This document shows positions 1-12,200 of a stretch of 51,856 nucleotides of DNA, one piece after another. This DNA is from Basidiobolus meristosporus CBS 931.73 (lineage: Eukaryota > Basidiobolomycota > Basidiobolomycetes > Basidiobolales > Basidiobolaceae). The position numbers were made by a program, and so were the translations under genes. The notes beneath the pieces were generated by a model. That model was given only the letters and a program-made list of their open reading frames with translations. It did not search any database and was not told the DNA's origin. The DNA is taken from contig MCFE01000626.1 in assembly GCA_002104905.1 (NCBI GenBank), positions 1 to 51,856 on the forward strand, in the 5' to 3' direction. Position 1 is the first letter of the stretch. Every line of letters begins with the position of its first letter.

Positions 1-155
1 ATAGTCCAGAAGCAGGATGAGTAGATGAAAGGTGTAGAGCAATCATTATCCCAGGTAGAGAAAGCTGTATCTTTGCTGCAAAGAAGGAACTCAAGTAGCT
101 CAATGTCACAGCCAATAATTGAGCAACTTCCTGATGTAACAGCAGTGGAGCACTG
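1..155 (+). repeat. Inverted duplicate of 1586-1740
   Basis: This stretch reads, on the plus strand, the same sequence that 1586-1740 gives on the minus strand, at roughly 80-85% identity by eye. The shared peptide includes LQRRNSSSSMSQP in both places. It breaks off at 155 where a long terminal repeat begins. It is probably the end of a second, oppositely oriented copy of the element at 428-2151 that continues left of the window. No function is recognised. Confidence 0.7.
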
Positions 156-390
156 TGTGAGTACTAAATGTAGTACCCACTCTTTGCCTAAGAGTTCCCC
201 CCGGAGTCCAACCCTAAGTCCCCCAGTATCCTTCCTATGATTTCCCCATGTGTCCTCCCTGCTATTTCTGCCCTTATCTAGTTTGAACACTTACCATAAT
301 AGGAAGGTGTTCACACCCCTATTTTGTAACACATTGTCTATTATCTAAGCCCCTCTGAGTGATGTATATATATCCAATTGAACCAAGTGA
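156..390 (+). repeat. Truncated LTR (second LTR family)
   Basis: The sequence from TGTGAGTACTAAATG matches the complete solo LTR at 40862-41236 over about 235 bp, including the stretch GGAAGGTGTTCACACCCC and the run of alternating AT before the break. Similarity fades near 390, so the 3' third including the CTCACA end is missing. It abuts the inverted fragment at 1-155, which suggests the LTR inserted into, or recombined with, that element. Confidence 0.7.
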
Positions 391-427
391 GAGAACAACA
401 AGATTTGGACAGAATAGACTTGTTCCA

Positions 428-2151
428 TCATTCCAGCAGATCATAGTGCCCAATAGTGCTAGAGCATGCCACAGCTTTATGCCGCTGTTCATTCACTGAC
501 TCCCACACATCCTGGTCTTCAGCCGGCACTGCAAGGTCCAGCTCCTCATCTGCCAGTCTTTGCAATAAATCCTTGCAATATTTCAGTGTGTTTTCTTGAA
601 CACTGCTCTTGAATAAGTGCTGCAACCTCTAGGTGTGCCTATTAATGTTCCAAAACTCTACTGAAGGCATTATGATAGTATTTTGAGCTCTTGACTTTGT
701 TGCCTTGTCTGTCAGTGGAATCTCCACTCTGTCAACAATGAAGGCTGTGGAGGCTGTGGTAGACAAGTTGCCTTTTTCAGCCAACTCATCTACCTTGCTG
801 GAGTGTAGCTCTACTGACTATGCTTCCAACTCTTGTGAAAACAGTTGTTTTCTTATTGGTTATTCTTCTTGGCTATGATGGGATTCAGTCTGTTCCTGGC
901 TTGCTGCATTAATTGGCAAGAACTGCAGTTTTTTTTGCATGCCTCCTTGTCTCAGGCTTGGGTAGACATTTTTCCCTTTACCTTTTTCTTTATCACTACC
1001 AGGTCTTTCACTGCTACTTTGACTGGGTGCTTCTTGAGTGGTACTACACTTTTTCCTTGATAAAAGTTGTGCTGGTGCATCCATATCTGCCTGCTTGTTC
1101 TTAATTGGCACTATTCCAGCTGCCTGACGTCTCTTCAATGCTTCTCTGGAGCTTTCAGCCCAGCTTGTAACAGGCTCTTGAGGAAGCCACTTGTTTTTAG
1201 CCATGGCACCCTTGTTCTTCTTCCTTTGATAGTTTCTGCCATTCTAAAGATACTTTCTGAGCATACCAATGCTGGCCCAAAAACTGTTTGCCCATTTGAA
1301 ACCAGGATAATGCTCCGGAACAAGTCAAGTGCATTCTGCTTGGCCTTGAGTTCCTGATGGTCCCATGGTATGCCGGCCTTAAGGTGATGGTGTGCTAGAC
1401 TTCTGACAGCCTCTTGTATATTAGCCCACTATTCATTATTGCACTCAATGGCTTCACGGATCTTCAATGTCTTTTCATTTTTTGGCTTTGGTATAAACAC
1501 CACATTGTCTCCCTCCCATGCTGTGATAGGTTTTTCTGTGGGCTTTATCTTTGGGCACTGTTGCTGTGCTTCAAAGACTGTATGGTGCTCCTCTGCTGTT
1601 ACATTGGGAAATGGCTCAGCTGTTGGCTGTGACATTGAGCTACTTGAGTTCCTTCTTTGCAGCCAAGACACTGCTTTCTCTACCTGGGATATTGATTACT
1701 CTACATGTATTACTTGCTCATCCTGTTTCTGGACTACTTCCTAACTTCTCTGGGCCATTGCATCTATCCTTTCAGCCACTGTGCATAATTGCTTCATTGA
1801 TGCTTTGGTATGAGCTGATGACATACTTGCTAATATGGGTGGTGGTGCTGTTATCATGGCCACTTGCTGATCTTCAACTGAGGGTACTGTATTTGCTACA
1901 TTGTCATCTGCCTGAGCATAACGGTGAGCTTGTGGCTCTGCAGAGGTTCTCAGTTGCCTAGTTGACTGAGAGCCTGAGGAGTCCCCATTATTACCTTCAA
2001 TGGGCACACTGTCCACAAGGCCTTTTTTAGATGTAGCCCTGCTTGTTGCACTGAATGTCAATGCAAGCCATTGTCCAACTGCTCTTCTGTTGCCATCAAC
2101 AGTGGGGTTTGGTTGGGAACCAGACAACTTTGCTGTATTTTTTGGCAGCAT
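428..2151 (-). pseudogene. Decayed unknown ORF, divergent from transposase
   Basis: A minus-strand reading frame runs from about 2151 to 428 in open blocks (2151-1741, 1671-1429, 1323-1135, 1204-860, 625-428) broken by stops and frame changes. The N-terminal block is rich in Ser, Gln and Thr; the second carries VEKAVSWLQRR followed by a Ser run, and a later one is Lys/Ser rich. I recognise no domain. It starts about 220 bp from, and points away from, the Tnp2-like transposase at 2370, so it could be the second (accessory) ORF of the same DNA transposon, by analogy with two-gene CACTA elements. That is inference from position only; a gag-like or unrelated ORF is equally possible. Part of it is duplicated in inverted orientation at 1-155. 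Confidence 0.4.
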
Positions 2152-2369
2152 ATATATAGAAGTGAGTCAAACCAAAGGGGAAATAGTGTTGCATATACGT
2201 GTGTATGTGGTGCCACAACTTTATTTATAATGCTTACTATGGTGGGTCATCATTGAATCTTACATTCATGTAGGTGCAATGTCTCAAATACAAGACTGTC
2301 TTAAGTTCACACAAGTATTAACCAAAAAGTGATATAATAGTGTTATGTTGTTGAAGGTCAAACTGTTTG

Positions 2370-5080
2370 CCCCATGGACAAGACTACTTTGACTTAACGC
2401 CATAAGAGAAGAGAAAAAGACTATGTGGCTATTGTGGCAAGCCTCTCAGCCATGAAGCATGCAGACAGCATAGGAAGTATTACAAGGTTCACAGCCAGTG
2501 TTTTGCCACCCAAGTCATATTTGACCATGCATTGGTTGCCACTGTACCACATTATCTTGCTGGCCAGTTGATACTGCTATATTGATGCCTGGCTGCCTTT
2601 GTCACCTTGCGCAAACTGAGTCAGGTGAGTTTGTGATGCTTTTAGGCTCACCTCAGCCTTCTGAATATGGCATGCAGAGTGATAGTTCTGACAAAGAAGG
2701 CTCACTGATGGATCTTGGGCCTACCTCCCCTAACAACTGTACCACATATGAGCCTGGTCAAATACCTATATGCAATGAGACAACACCTGTTGAAACAAAT
2801 GCCAAAGATACCTTATGGAGCCAAGTGAGCCCAGTAATCCATCCCACTGGTGAATGATCTAATGTTGTAGCTAGAGAAGTGGGGCATTTCCACTAATATC
2901 AGTAATGGGGGCTTTGAGGATATATTACTACTTCTTGCCAAAATCATACCAGGATGCAACTTACCATTCACATGGTACAAGTGGACAACCATCATGTGGC
3001 TGGCAAAATATGATCCAGAGATGTCCTGATTGCAGCATATGCTAATAGTTGCATGGCATTCACATCCAAAAATGCTACCATTGCAACGTGTCCAAATTGT
3101 CAGGAATCCACCACCGTTGAGGGAAAACATTGTTCACACTCCGGATATATTCCGGTCATACACTGTCTGATGAAGCTGATACAGTCCAACAAATATTGCA
3201 AAGCTATACAGTACCATACTCAGTATCAATCAAGCGCAAACATATCCAATATATTTGATGGCAAACATTACAAACAGATAAGAAGCAAGGGCTACTTTGA
3301 AGGTATGCATGACCGTGCCTTTACTTTAGCACTTGATGGATTCTCATTAAATAAGTACTCTACCAGCAAATTCTGCTGGCCACTGATTCCTATCAATTTG
3401 AATCTGCCACCCATCTTATAGTATCAGAGCAATAATCAGATGGTAGTCTCACTGGTATCTGGGCCTAAATCACCATCAACCTAGGTAGCTACCTGTATCC
3501 ATTGCTGGATGAATTTTGTATGCTCTCCAGCAGGATAATGGTAAATGGCCATCATGCCAAAGTGCATATTATTATCTGTATTGGAGATACCCCAGCCATC
3601 AGCAAGATAGCAGGTTTTTCCAGGCACAATGAATGGTATTGCTGTTGAATATGTGAGATCCAGGGGATTTACTCCATAACTCACACATATTATTATTACC
3701 TAAACACCAGCACTAATAACATCATCTTTCCACAGAGAGAATGTACAGAAGTAAGCATGCAATTGCAGCCAAGTGGGCAAGCTATAAGCCATTGGCCAGA
3801 ATATGGAATCCATTGGAAACCAGAGATACTTGAGATAGAGGGTATCTGTTGGAGCAAAAGCTTTCCACTGGGAGCAACGCATTTGCTTTTGAGCAATATC
3901 CCTATACTGATGACCAAGTTGTACATGGGGCATTTTGAGCTAAATGAGCCCTTTGAGATACCAGAGAAGTTTGAAAAAATTGGCAAGATATTACAGAGTA
4001 TCTGTTACCCTAAGTACTTCTCACAGGCTCCAATTAATATTCATACACATATGCAACAATACAAATGCAAAGACTGGATGAGCTGGATACGCATTTATTC
4101 AAGTGGTGTTCTGAAGCCATTCCTACCAAGTGTATATTAGAAGCATTGGGAGTCATATGTGGACATTGTAGGAATATTTATCCAGAAGCAGATCACCAAT
4201 GCCAACTTGATGCATCTACAGCTGTTGTGTGAGGAGCTTGTGACGGGATTTGAGCAGCTATACTACAAACATAAAGCTGAATGTGTGATCACTGCCCCTA
4301 CTGTATCAATTCTCTACTCCATCTTGCATGGTGTGTGGAGAATATTGGGCCTTGCTTCACCTTTTGGGAGTTTCCTATGGAGCAGATGTGTGGGGAGATA
4401 GGAAGACAATTCAAGTTGCAGGTACTACCATATCCCAATCTCATCAAGAATACTACCTTCAAGTCCATCATGGATGTGATGAGTTGGCACACGGAGGACA
4501 GCCAAAAAGAGTTGGAAAATACTGAGGACAAATGTACACATGGAGACACCTATGCCTATGGTATTAAGAAGCTAAGCAGCCCCAATGTGTGGCCAATCAG
4601 TTAAATAATGCAAAGTTGGGTTGGGTGCAACAAGCAACTAATTTTTATCAGGAAAACTTCACCAAGATATGCTGGATTTCTAGTGGTCACAAGTCAACTT
4701 CAACACCATTCAGTATGGAATTTACACAAACAAAAGCCAGAGCACACTTATAAGGGGGACTAGAATCCAGCAGGGAGAAGGAATATATTGGCAAAATACC
4801 AATAATTTCTTTGCCAATGTTCAGGAGGTATTCATGGCAGGAGTGGCAACAACCAAGCATATGTTTGCAAGATGTATATGCTACTAGCAGTACAAGGTAT
4901 ATGACAACCTTGCAAGTATCACACTAAAAAGCCGTAAAGTTGAGGTGATAGATGTATGTCAATTGTGGCAGGTGTGTGCGTTTGTAGAGGTTAGTAAGCA
5001 GGAGGCCATAGTTTTTTTTTATTCAAACTATATGTGGAATACCCAAGGGAGTAGTGGGTATGCAAATAAAGAAAGGTGAT
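2370..5080 (+). pseudogene. Broken Tnp2-type DNA transposase
   Basis: Read through several stops and frameshifts, this stretch follows the layout of fungal Tnp2 (CACTA-like) transposases. Near 2420-2480 there is a Cys/His start, LCGYCGKPLSHEACRQH. At 3337-3420 comes the characteristic DGFSLNKY followed by WPLIPINLNLPP, then a broken stretch matching the PGPKxP and SGxxGTNGIA regions up to about 3700. From 3900 to 4400 lies a region like the C-terminal DUF4218 domain, with LKPFLPSVY, a segment around EQLYYKHKAE, and a remnant of the FPMEQMCG motif near 4372. A degenerate C-terminus runs to about 5080. In-frame stops at several places make it non-functional. No terminal inverted repeats could be identified, so the element limits are unknown. 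Confidence 0.75.
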
Positions 5081-5973
5081 TCTACAATGGAATAAATGAA
5101 TTGCACAAGGGGAGGTAGAAAAAGGAAATACCATTTGGTAAATTGGTATGGTAGCATTCTACAGAACCAGCGGTAGGCCTTCATACTGCCAAAAAAATGC
5201 CATCAGAGTCTTGCAGTGAGGCCATCAAAATACTGTCAAGTGTCTTGCAATATAGGGCAATTGAAAGTCCTGGCCAACTGGATCCACTCAAAATAGTAAT
5301 AGAGCACTGAAAGACTGCAACAATACCATGCAAATATTGTCACAGCACCAATCAAAAATTGTCAGGTTTTATCCCTTTATTTTGCTGTAAAATTTGCAAA
5401 ATACTGTCATGATCTTGTCATAAGATTGTCAGGAGGGTCAGCAATTCCAAGCTGCTGTTATTGTGACGGTCTCTAAATGGGATCTTGATGGATGATCTAG
5501 ATAGGATCCACCTGTGGGACCAAACTATTTCTCATAGGGAATGGCATTATAGGTTGGAAGACGCAGTTAAAGACAACTGGGATGTACTAGAAGAAGCCTA
5601 CAAAATATGCTTTCTATATGCTGAAGGATACCACTACAAAGCCCTTCTACTGTCCTCATGGTGTAGTGGGGCCACAGTGACACCCATAGGCAGATGTGCT
5701 CATTCCCATACATTCACTTCCCTAAAAAGAATTACCCCCCCCTATATTAGTATTATCCTAAATTGCAATATTTTCTATCTGTCTATGTGATTATTGATAT
5801 GTGACATGGCAAGCTATTTGTCACTATTAACCTATTGCACAAGCTATTCCTATTCCTTGCTGAGATGCCAAGATACAATAGTTACTATATAAGGCAAGTA
5901 CCCCCAACAATGCCTATGTCATGTGACCATCCTGGTTTCATAACCCTCCTTTCCTACTACAATATGAGGTAAC
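5081..5973. other. AT-rich gap, no recognisable gene
   Basis: This 0.9 kb stretch is low in CpG and holds no domain I recognise. A 101-codon open frame at 5485-5790 (plus) begins MMDDLDRIHLWDQ and is acidic and aromatic in its first half, but it has no supporting context and may be the tail of the decayed DNA transposon or chance. A run of nine T lies near 5011 just upstream. Confidence 0.4.
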
Positions 5974-6322
5974 TGTTGCAATATTCTGAGGAGTATTGAA
6001 AGTGATGTGGAGAACTAGAGAATTTACATGTTATTCACTTGTAGATTTATTGATCAAAATTATGGAATTTATACTTTTGATAAAGTAGAGCAAATAAATG
6101 GGTAGAGTTTGTCAATGAAGGTCCCAAGAATATGTGTGCAAAGTTTGGGGGCTTTTGGACAACTTTGAGAAAGATCATAATCTGGGTACCTGATAATTTG
6201 GTGAACATATTCTAGGTAAATCCCAACAAGAAATTTGGTCAGGACAGAATGCTATTCAAAGAATAAGATCTATGTAACTAATTTAGCATGAATATTTTGG
6301 TGACAACTTAATAATTGCAACA
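5974..6322 (-). repeat. Solo LTR with perfect 5-bp target duplication
   Basis: A 349-bp unit starts TGTTGCAA and ends TTGCAACA and is flanked on both sides by GTAAC (5969-5973 and 6323-6327), a perfect target-site duplication. Its reverse complement matches the 3' LTR of the Copia element at 12703-13051, which is also 349 bp, for example over the GTACC...CCAACAAG portion. It is therefore a solo LTR in minus orientation left by LTR-LTR recombination. Confidence 0.85.
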
Positions 6323-6589
6323 GTAACTACATGACACAGAGGTTTCATATAAGCACTATCTGATTGGCTAGGTACTACAATGTCTCATGGAATAATCTGC
6401 CAAGAATTTGAACTATTTTTAGTACACAATGACATGATTGGCTCTATACTACCTTCTGGACACTTCCAGAAAGTATTTCCTAGCAAGAGTTTGAGCAGAA
6501 AAAAAAAGTGTATAAGGGAGGCTATCCCTTACAAATAAATCATATCTCTTCTAATATTACAACAAAGTAAGACCTAAGGCATCCAGAGA
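6323..6589. other. Gap, possible LTR 3' end
   Basis: No gene is visible. A TATA-like GTGTATAAGG at about 6509 is followed at 6555-6563 by ATTACAACA, an ending typical of the Copia-type LTRs here, so this may be the 3' part of a further diverged LTR. No 5' end or target duplication was found. Confidence 0.3.
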
Positions 6590-8545
6590 ACAACAGGGAT
6601 GTATGAAAAGGTCTTGAAGAAGCTTAGAGAGAACAAGCTCTATGGCAAGCTAGCAAAGTGTGAATTCTTGAAGAAGCATATTGAGTACCTTGGACACAAA
6701 GTGACTAGTACAGTAGTATCTTAGACCCCTAGAAGGCTGAAGTTGTCAAGAATCTCATGCAGCCCCATGAAATATCTGAACTCAGATCACTCCTTGGAAC
6801 AATTTTCATTTATTGGAGATTTGTCAAGTCATTTGCAAGTATTGCAGCCCCTTCTACTGATATCCTCAAGAAAGACAGCACCCTGGAGTAGGACGTAGCA
6901 TGTGAGACTGCTTTTCAGATACTCAAGAATGAACTTGCTATGCTGCCAAGCTAAAATATCTGACTTCAGAAAAGAGTCTATTTTGTGCACATATGCTTCA
7001 GACTTTGCAGTTGGTGAAGTATTGAGACAAAAACATGAGGGAAAGGACTACCTAGCTGCTTTTAAGTCCAAGAAACTGAGCTCAGCAGAACAAAAATATC
7101 CAGTGCACAAGAAGGAGAGGCTTGCCATAATATGCTGCTTGAACACATGGAGATGCTAGATTGAAAGAGTCAAGTGCATTGTGATGACTGATTGCACCTC
7201 ACTCAAGTATATATTTACTCAGAAGGTACTATCTAGTAGAATGATAAGATGGAGTGAATACATTGAGCAACTTGACTTTGGAATTGTCTACTGCCCTGGC
7301 AAAAACAATATGGTTGCTGATGCCTTATCAAGACTGGAACAAGTTGCACAACTCAAGTTGGTGCATGAATCAGATTGGCCTAGCTCATTACCAAGGTACT
7401 TGAAGGACCAAGCCATTCCTAATGAGGTAGAAGAAGAGATCAAGAAGATAACCAGGGATGAAGTTGGCAAACTTGTAGTACAGGATGAACTACTCTACCA
7501 AATTGTTGATGGAAGCCCTAATGCCTACAGCCCTTTTGTTGCTTGCATGGATTTAATATATAATCTACACAAGGGATATGGACATTTTGGAACTGAAGAA
7601 GCCTTTAACCTTGTACAGGCTAGAGTATGGTGTCCCAGAATCAAACAAGATATTGAGAATATAGTGAAAACATGCCCAAATTGCCGAATCAAACAAGGCC
7701 AACCACAAAGAATTGCTGAACTCTTTCCCTTGGAGCCTATAAGACCATTTGATACCTGGGAATTGACTTTATTGCAAGACTGCCAACCACCAGGAAATGC
7801 AACTGTTGGATCCTAGTAGCAATTGATCATGCCACTAAATGGCTAGTTGCTAAAGCTGTGCCTGTGGCCAGTGAACAAGAAGATGCAAGTTTCATCAACC
7901 ACAAGATCCTTATTAAGTTTGGATGCCCTGTGGAGATCTTATCCAATAGAGGAGCAAGCTTCATTGCAAAGACACTGGAAGCTTACCTGGAAATGCAGCA
8001 GACCAAACACTTGTAAGCTTTGGATATCACCCTATGACTAATGGGGTCACTGAGTGGTTTAATGGATTATTTGGAAAAGTGCTTCCCAAGTATGCAAATG
8101 GAGCTATCAGCAAATGGGATGAGTATATAGACCAAGCACTTTTTGCCTGCAGAGTGAGAGTGCACAACACCACCCAACAATTGCCATTTTACTAAGTGTA
8201 TGGATTTGACCTAAGGATTTCAGGAAATCCCACAGAACCAAAGCTTACTGATCCATTTGAAGGTGAACTGACTCAGCCAATCAGACACCAGCAACTGGAA
8301 CAAAGGCATCAAGAGGACCAGGCCAAAGTATCTCAGAGTGCAGAAATGATGAATAGGAGAATTGATAAGACTATATCACCAAAAGCATTGAAAGTTGGGA
8401 ACTTTGTATTGCTGAGAAACAGCACTTGAAAGAAGTTTGAGCTACAATAGACAGGACCTTTCAAGATCATCAGAGAATGTCCATTTGCAACTTACCAGCT
8501 AGTGGGAAACAGGGGTATATCCCAGAAGCTTAGTTAATAGATACA
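6590..8545 (+). pseudogene. Gypsy pol remnant (RT end, RNase H, integrase)
   Basis: From about 6600 the thumb end of a reverse transcriptase is visible (KLYGKLAKCEFLKKHIEYLG). RNase H follows at about 6980-7340, with LSSAEQKYPVHKKE and the typical end YCPGKNNMVADALSR; its usual TDAS motif reads TYAS, so a catalytic Asp is lost. The integrase zinc-binding region lies at about 7555-7690 (HKGYGHFG, CPNC), then the catalytic core at 7740-8040, where the usual SDRGASF reads SNRGASF, a second lost Asp. A GPF...ATYQL segment near 8455-8505 closes the integrase. Open frames 6902-7159, 7181-7816, 7847-8041 and 8196-8429 are separated by stops and frameshifts. Both lost Asp residues show it is dead. 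Confidence 0.8.
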
Positions 8546-8647
8546 GACTCAAGCTTAAAAGACTTGCCAATAATACTGAGCCATCAAGATATTGGTGTCC
8601 CAAGTAAAGATATTGAGGAGAGCCCACTCTGTATTAGTAGGGGACAA

Positions 8648-9223
8648 TGTTATGATCTACTGATTGAATGTTTAAGTTGCATCAGGTTTTAGTCAGATCA
8701 ATTAATTTTATGTTTGGTCTATTGGTACAGTAGTGTTATCTATCAAATCAGTAGTATTAGTCAGCAGATGAATTAACAGATCCTTGCCAGACAGAAATAG
8801 ATATACTAACCAGGATCTAATAGGGTGATGATGATGCAATCACATGAGTCCTCAGCCACAACCTACACTGGGATACACAATTAGCCAGCAATCATCAGGA
8901 TACCACACAAACATCACTGAGAGATAATTGCGCCCCAGTTTTCACTAAAAACTTAGTCTATACTCTTTGCTGCAAAAGTACATAAGTAGCCTTTGATTGG
9001 TCCTCTGCAAATTCTCTCACTTTGTGATCCTAGACACTCCATCATCTCCTACATATGTGTACATTGATTGGTTATTGCCTCTTTCTCACACTCCTTAATT
9101 CCTGACTCTACCAATTCACTTACTTTTCATGCTTATATATTGGTTTATATCCATTGAAACTTCAGCTGTACTTCAATTGCCAATTGTATTAACCTATATT
9201 AGTCCCTATACTCAGCACTAACA
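8648..9223 (+). repeat. 3' LTR of the Gypsy element
   Basis: The 576-bp stretch starts TGTTATGATC right after a purine tract and ends CACTAACA, giving matched ends TGTTA/TAACA. A TATA-like TTATATATTGG lies near 9133. The 3' limit is inferred from the matching ends because no second copy is present in the window. Confidence 0.6.
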
Positions 9224-9239
9224 TTGACAAGCTTTAGGG

Positions 9240-12200
9240 CTGTGTACTAGTCCTAGAGTCCAAAACTGATGATTTGATCTTAAATTAAAAAATATGGAAG
9301 GCTGCTGGATGAAGAATTAAGAAAATCAAGCACCAATAAGAAGGAAGAAGAAAATGCTTTAATAAGCAATGATAATCAACAAAGGAGGTACCTAAGACCC
9401 TACAAAGACAACAGCCACCTGTTATGCAACTGTTGCAAAAGGAAAGGATACACATCAGACCAGTGTCTCAAAAAGAGAGATAATCAGCAAAAGAAGCCTG
9501 TATATGGAAATGCTGCAACAACTAAAGATAGACTACTCATATCTGCACTAAATATGACTACAAACAAGGATTCTTTGACCTGGTATATTGACTCTGGAGC
9601 ATCTAAACACTTGACACACCAAAAAGAACTTTTTACCCAATTTCAAGAAATTCCAACCAAGATGGTTTTCATGGGTGACAATAGAACAATTGATGCAGTG
9701 GGAGAAGGAACAATCCAAGTAAACCTTAGAAGCAGTGAAGGAATTCATACACTGACCTTTAGTTAAGTACTCTATGTACAAGAAACAGCCAAGAACCTAC
9801 TATCTGTAAGCAAGGCCACTGCAGAAAGACTAAGTTTCAGCTTTGACAATTCTGGATGCAGGATCACTGATCAAAATGGTGCCCATATTGCTTTGGGTAT
9901 CAGAGGTCAGAATCTGTATAAGTTAACTTATATTCCATCATATATGGAAGCCAATACATGTAACTTAAATGAAGAAATACCAATGCTTTGGCACAGGAGA
10001 TTTGGACACATCAATCTTGATTATTTGCGCAAATTGATCAAAGATCAGCTAATTTCCGGAGTAAAAATTGATCCCCTAGCTAATTTGGAGCATTATGAAG
10101 CCTGCATATATGGGATACAAGCCAGACAATTATTCAAGAGCTCTGGGCTAATCAAAACTAAGATAAAATTAGATCTAACTTACTTAGATATGTGTGGATA
10201 TACGTAAAATATATCCTTAGGCAGGATGAAGTATTTAATCACTTTTATTGATGATTATACAAGATACATGTGTGTTTACTTCATGGAGAGAAAGGAGGAA
10301 GCTCTGTCTAAGTTCAGGAAGCTCAAAGTCATGGTGGAGAGCAAAACTGGTGAAAAAATCAAGAAAATATGCTCTGACAATGGTGGAGAATATTCCTCCA
10401 AACTCTTCATCCACTTCTGCAAAATTCATGGGATAAAGCAAGAGACTACTGTCCATACTCCCCACAGCAAAATGGAGTAGCAGAACATGCTAACAGATCA
10501 ATAATTGATATGGTAAGATCTATGATCCATGATCAAGAATTATCATATGATTTTTGGGCAAAATCAGTTGCCACTACTGTATACCTTAGAAATAGGAGTT
10601 GTAACTGAATACTTTGTGATTCTACTCCATTTGAAGCATGGTATGGGTACAGACCAAGTGCAGAACATATAAGAATATATGGGTGTACAGCGTATGTCAA
10701 GTAACTGACCAGATATCAATCAAAATTTGAGCCAAAAAGTGCAAAATGCATATTTTTGGGCTACTGCCATGAGAGTAAAGCATACAGACTCTACAATACC
10801 AAAGCAAAGAAGCTAATCAAGTCCAGGGATGTGCTGTTTGATGAAGATTTAAAATTTTCACAAAAAATGACATCAGATGATGACAAAAATTTGATCTCAA
10901 ATCCACTTATAGTTAGGATTGAATCAGAGCAAAACAATGAAGACTTTTTCACTCCAGAGGACTCTACAACCATGGCTCAGCCAGAACCAGTGCCCAGGAA
11001 TATCCAAGAATTGATACTCTAGTATCAAATGCCAGGAGATCCAACTGGACAAGAAATAGCCCAAATTACTATATCAGTGAGGGTTCAAACTTAGCCTATG
11101 CCTGTTCAGTCCATATTGATGAGCCCCAGACTGTATAAGAGGCCCTAAATAGTTCTCAGACAAAGCTTTGGAGATCTGCAACAACTGACAAAAATCAGAC
11201 CCTGATGCAAAATCAAACTTGGGACTTAGTCAAACTACCAATCAACCAAAAATCAGTTAGATGCAGATAGGTCTTTAAGAGAAAATACAAGGCTGATGGT
11301 TCAATTGAAAGATACAAAGCAAGACTTGTGGCCAAAGGATACTCTCAAACAAAAGGATTTGACTATACTGAGACCTTTGCACTGGCAGCCAAGCTTAATT
11401 CCATCAGATTGATATTGGCTATTGTAGCCAAATACAAGTTTCTTATACAACAAATGAATGTAAAAGCTTCATTTTTAAATGGAGAACTTGATGTGGATGT
11501 GTATATGAACTAGCCTGATGGGTTTGCTGACCATGATAACCCCATTTGGTCTGCAAGCTTGAAAAATCTCTATATGGTCTCAAACAATCACCAAGAGCCT
11601 GGAATTGCAAGATAGATTCTTATTTGGAGTCTTCAAGTTTCAGAAGGAGTAATGCTGACTATAGTATATACTATAGGCCAGATAGAGCAAATCCAGTTCT
11701 ATTAGCTCTATATGTGCATGATCTTATTATAGCCACCAATAACCTAGCAACATTGGATGAGACTAAATCCAGCCCATCTAAGGTATTCAAAATATCTGAT
11801 CTAGGAGAACTCAGTCACTACTAAGGGATTAAGTTCTCCATAGACAGTGGTACCCAGACTATCACCCTAAGCCAATCTAAGTATTTTCAGGATATACTAA
11901 AGAAGTACCAAATGGAAGACTGTAAACCAGCAGCTGCCCCAATGGAGGCAAACCTTAACTTGGCCAAAACTCAACTAAATTAAGAGCACTTGGTGCCATC
12001 TGAAAGCCCTAACTTTCCTTATCAATCTATGGTTGGCAGTCTGATGTATATCATGCCTGGAGCACATCCAGATATCTCATATTCAATGGGAGTTGTCAGC
12101 CAGCATAATCAGAACTATGGATTTGATCATATTGCAGCAGTTAAGTGGATTTTTAGATACCTAAAAGGAGCTGCTGATAACTGCTCAAGATACACTTTTA

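Larger units (their letters stand above)
6590..9223 (+). mobile_element. 5'-truncated Ty3/Gypsy retrotransposon
   Basis: The element keeps the order reverse transcriptase end, RNase H, integrase, then a 3' LTR, which defines the Ty3/Gypsy type. Gag, protease, most of the reverse transcriptase and the 5' LTR are missing. The internal part ends with a purine-rich tract, AGTAGGGGACAA, immediately before the LTR at 8648. It lies directly upstream of a Copia fragment. Confidence 0.8.

Noticed and set aside
5485-5790. 101-codon ORF in the left transposon block
   Set aside because: No domain, no copy in the window and no gene context; kept only as a note in the gap description.
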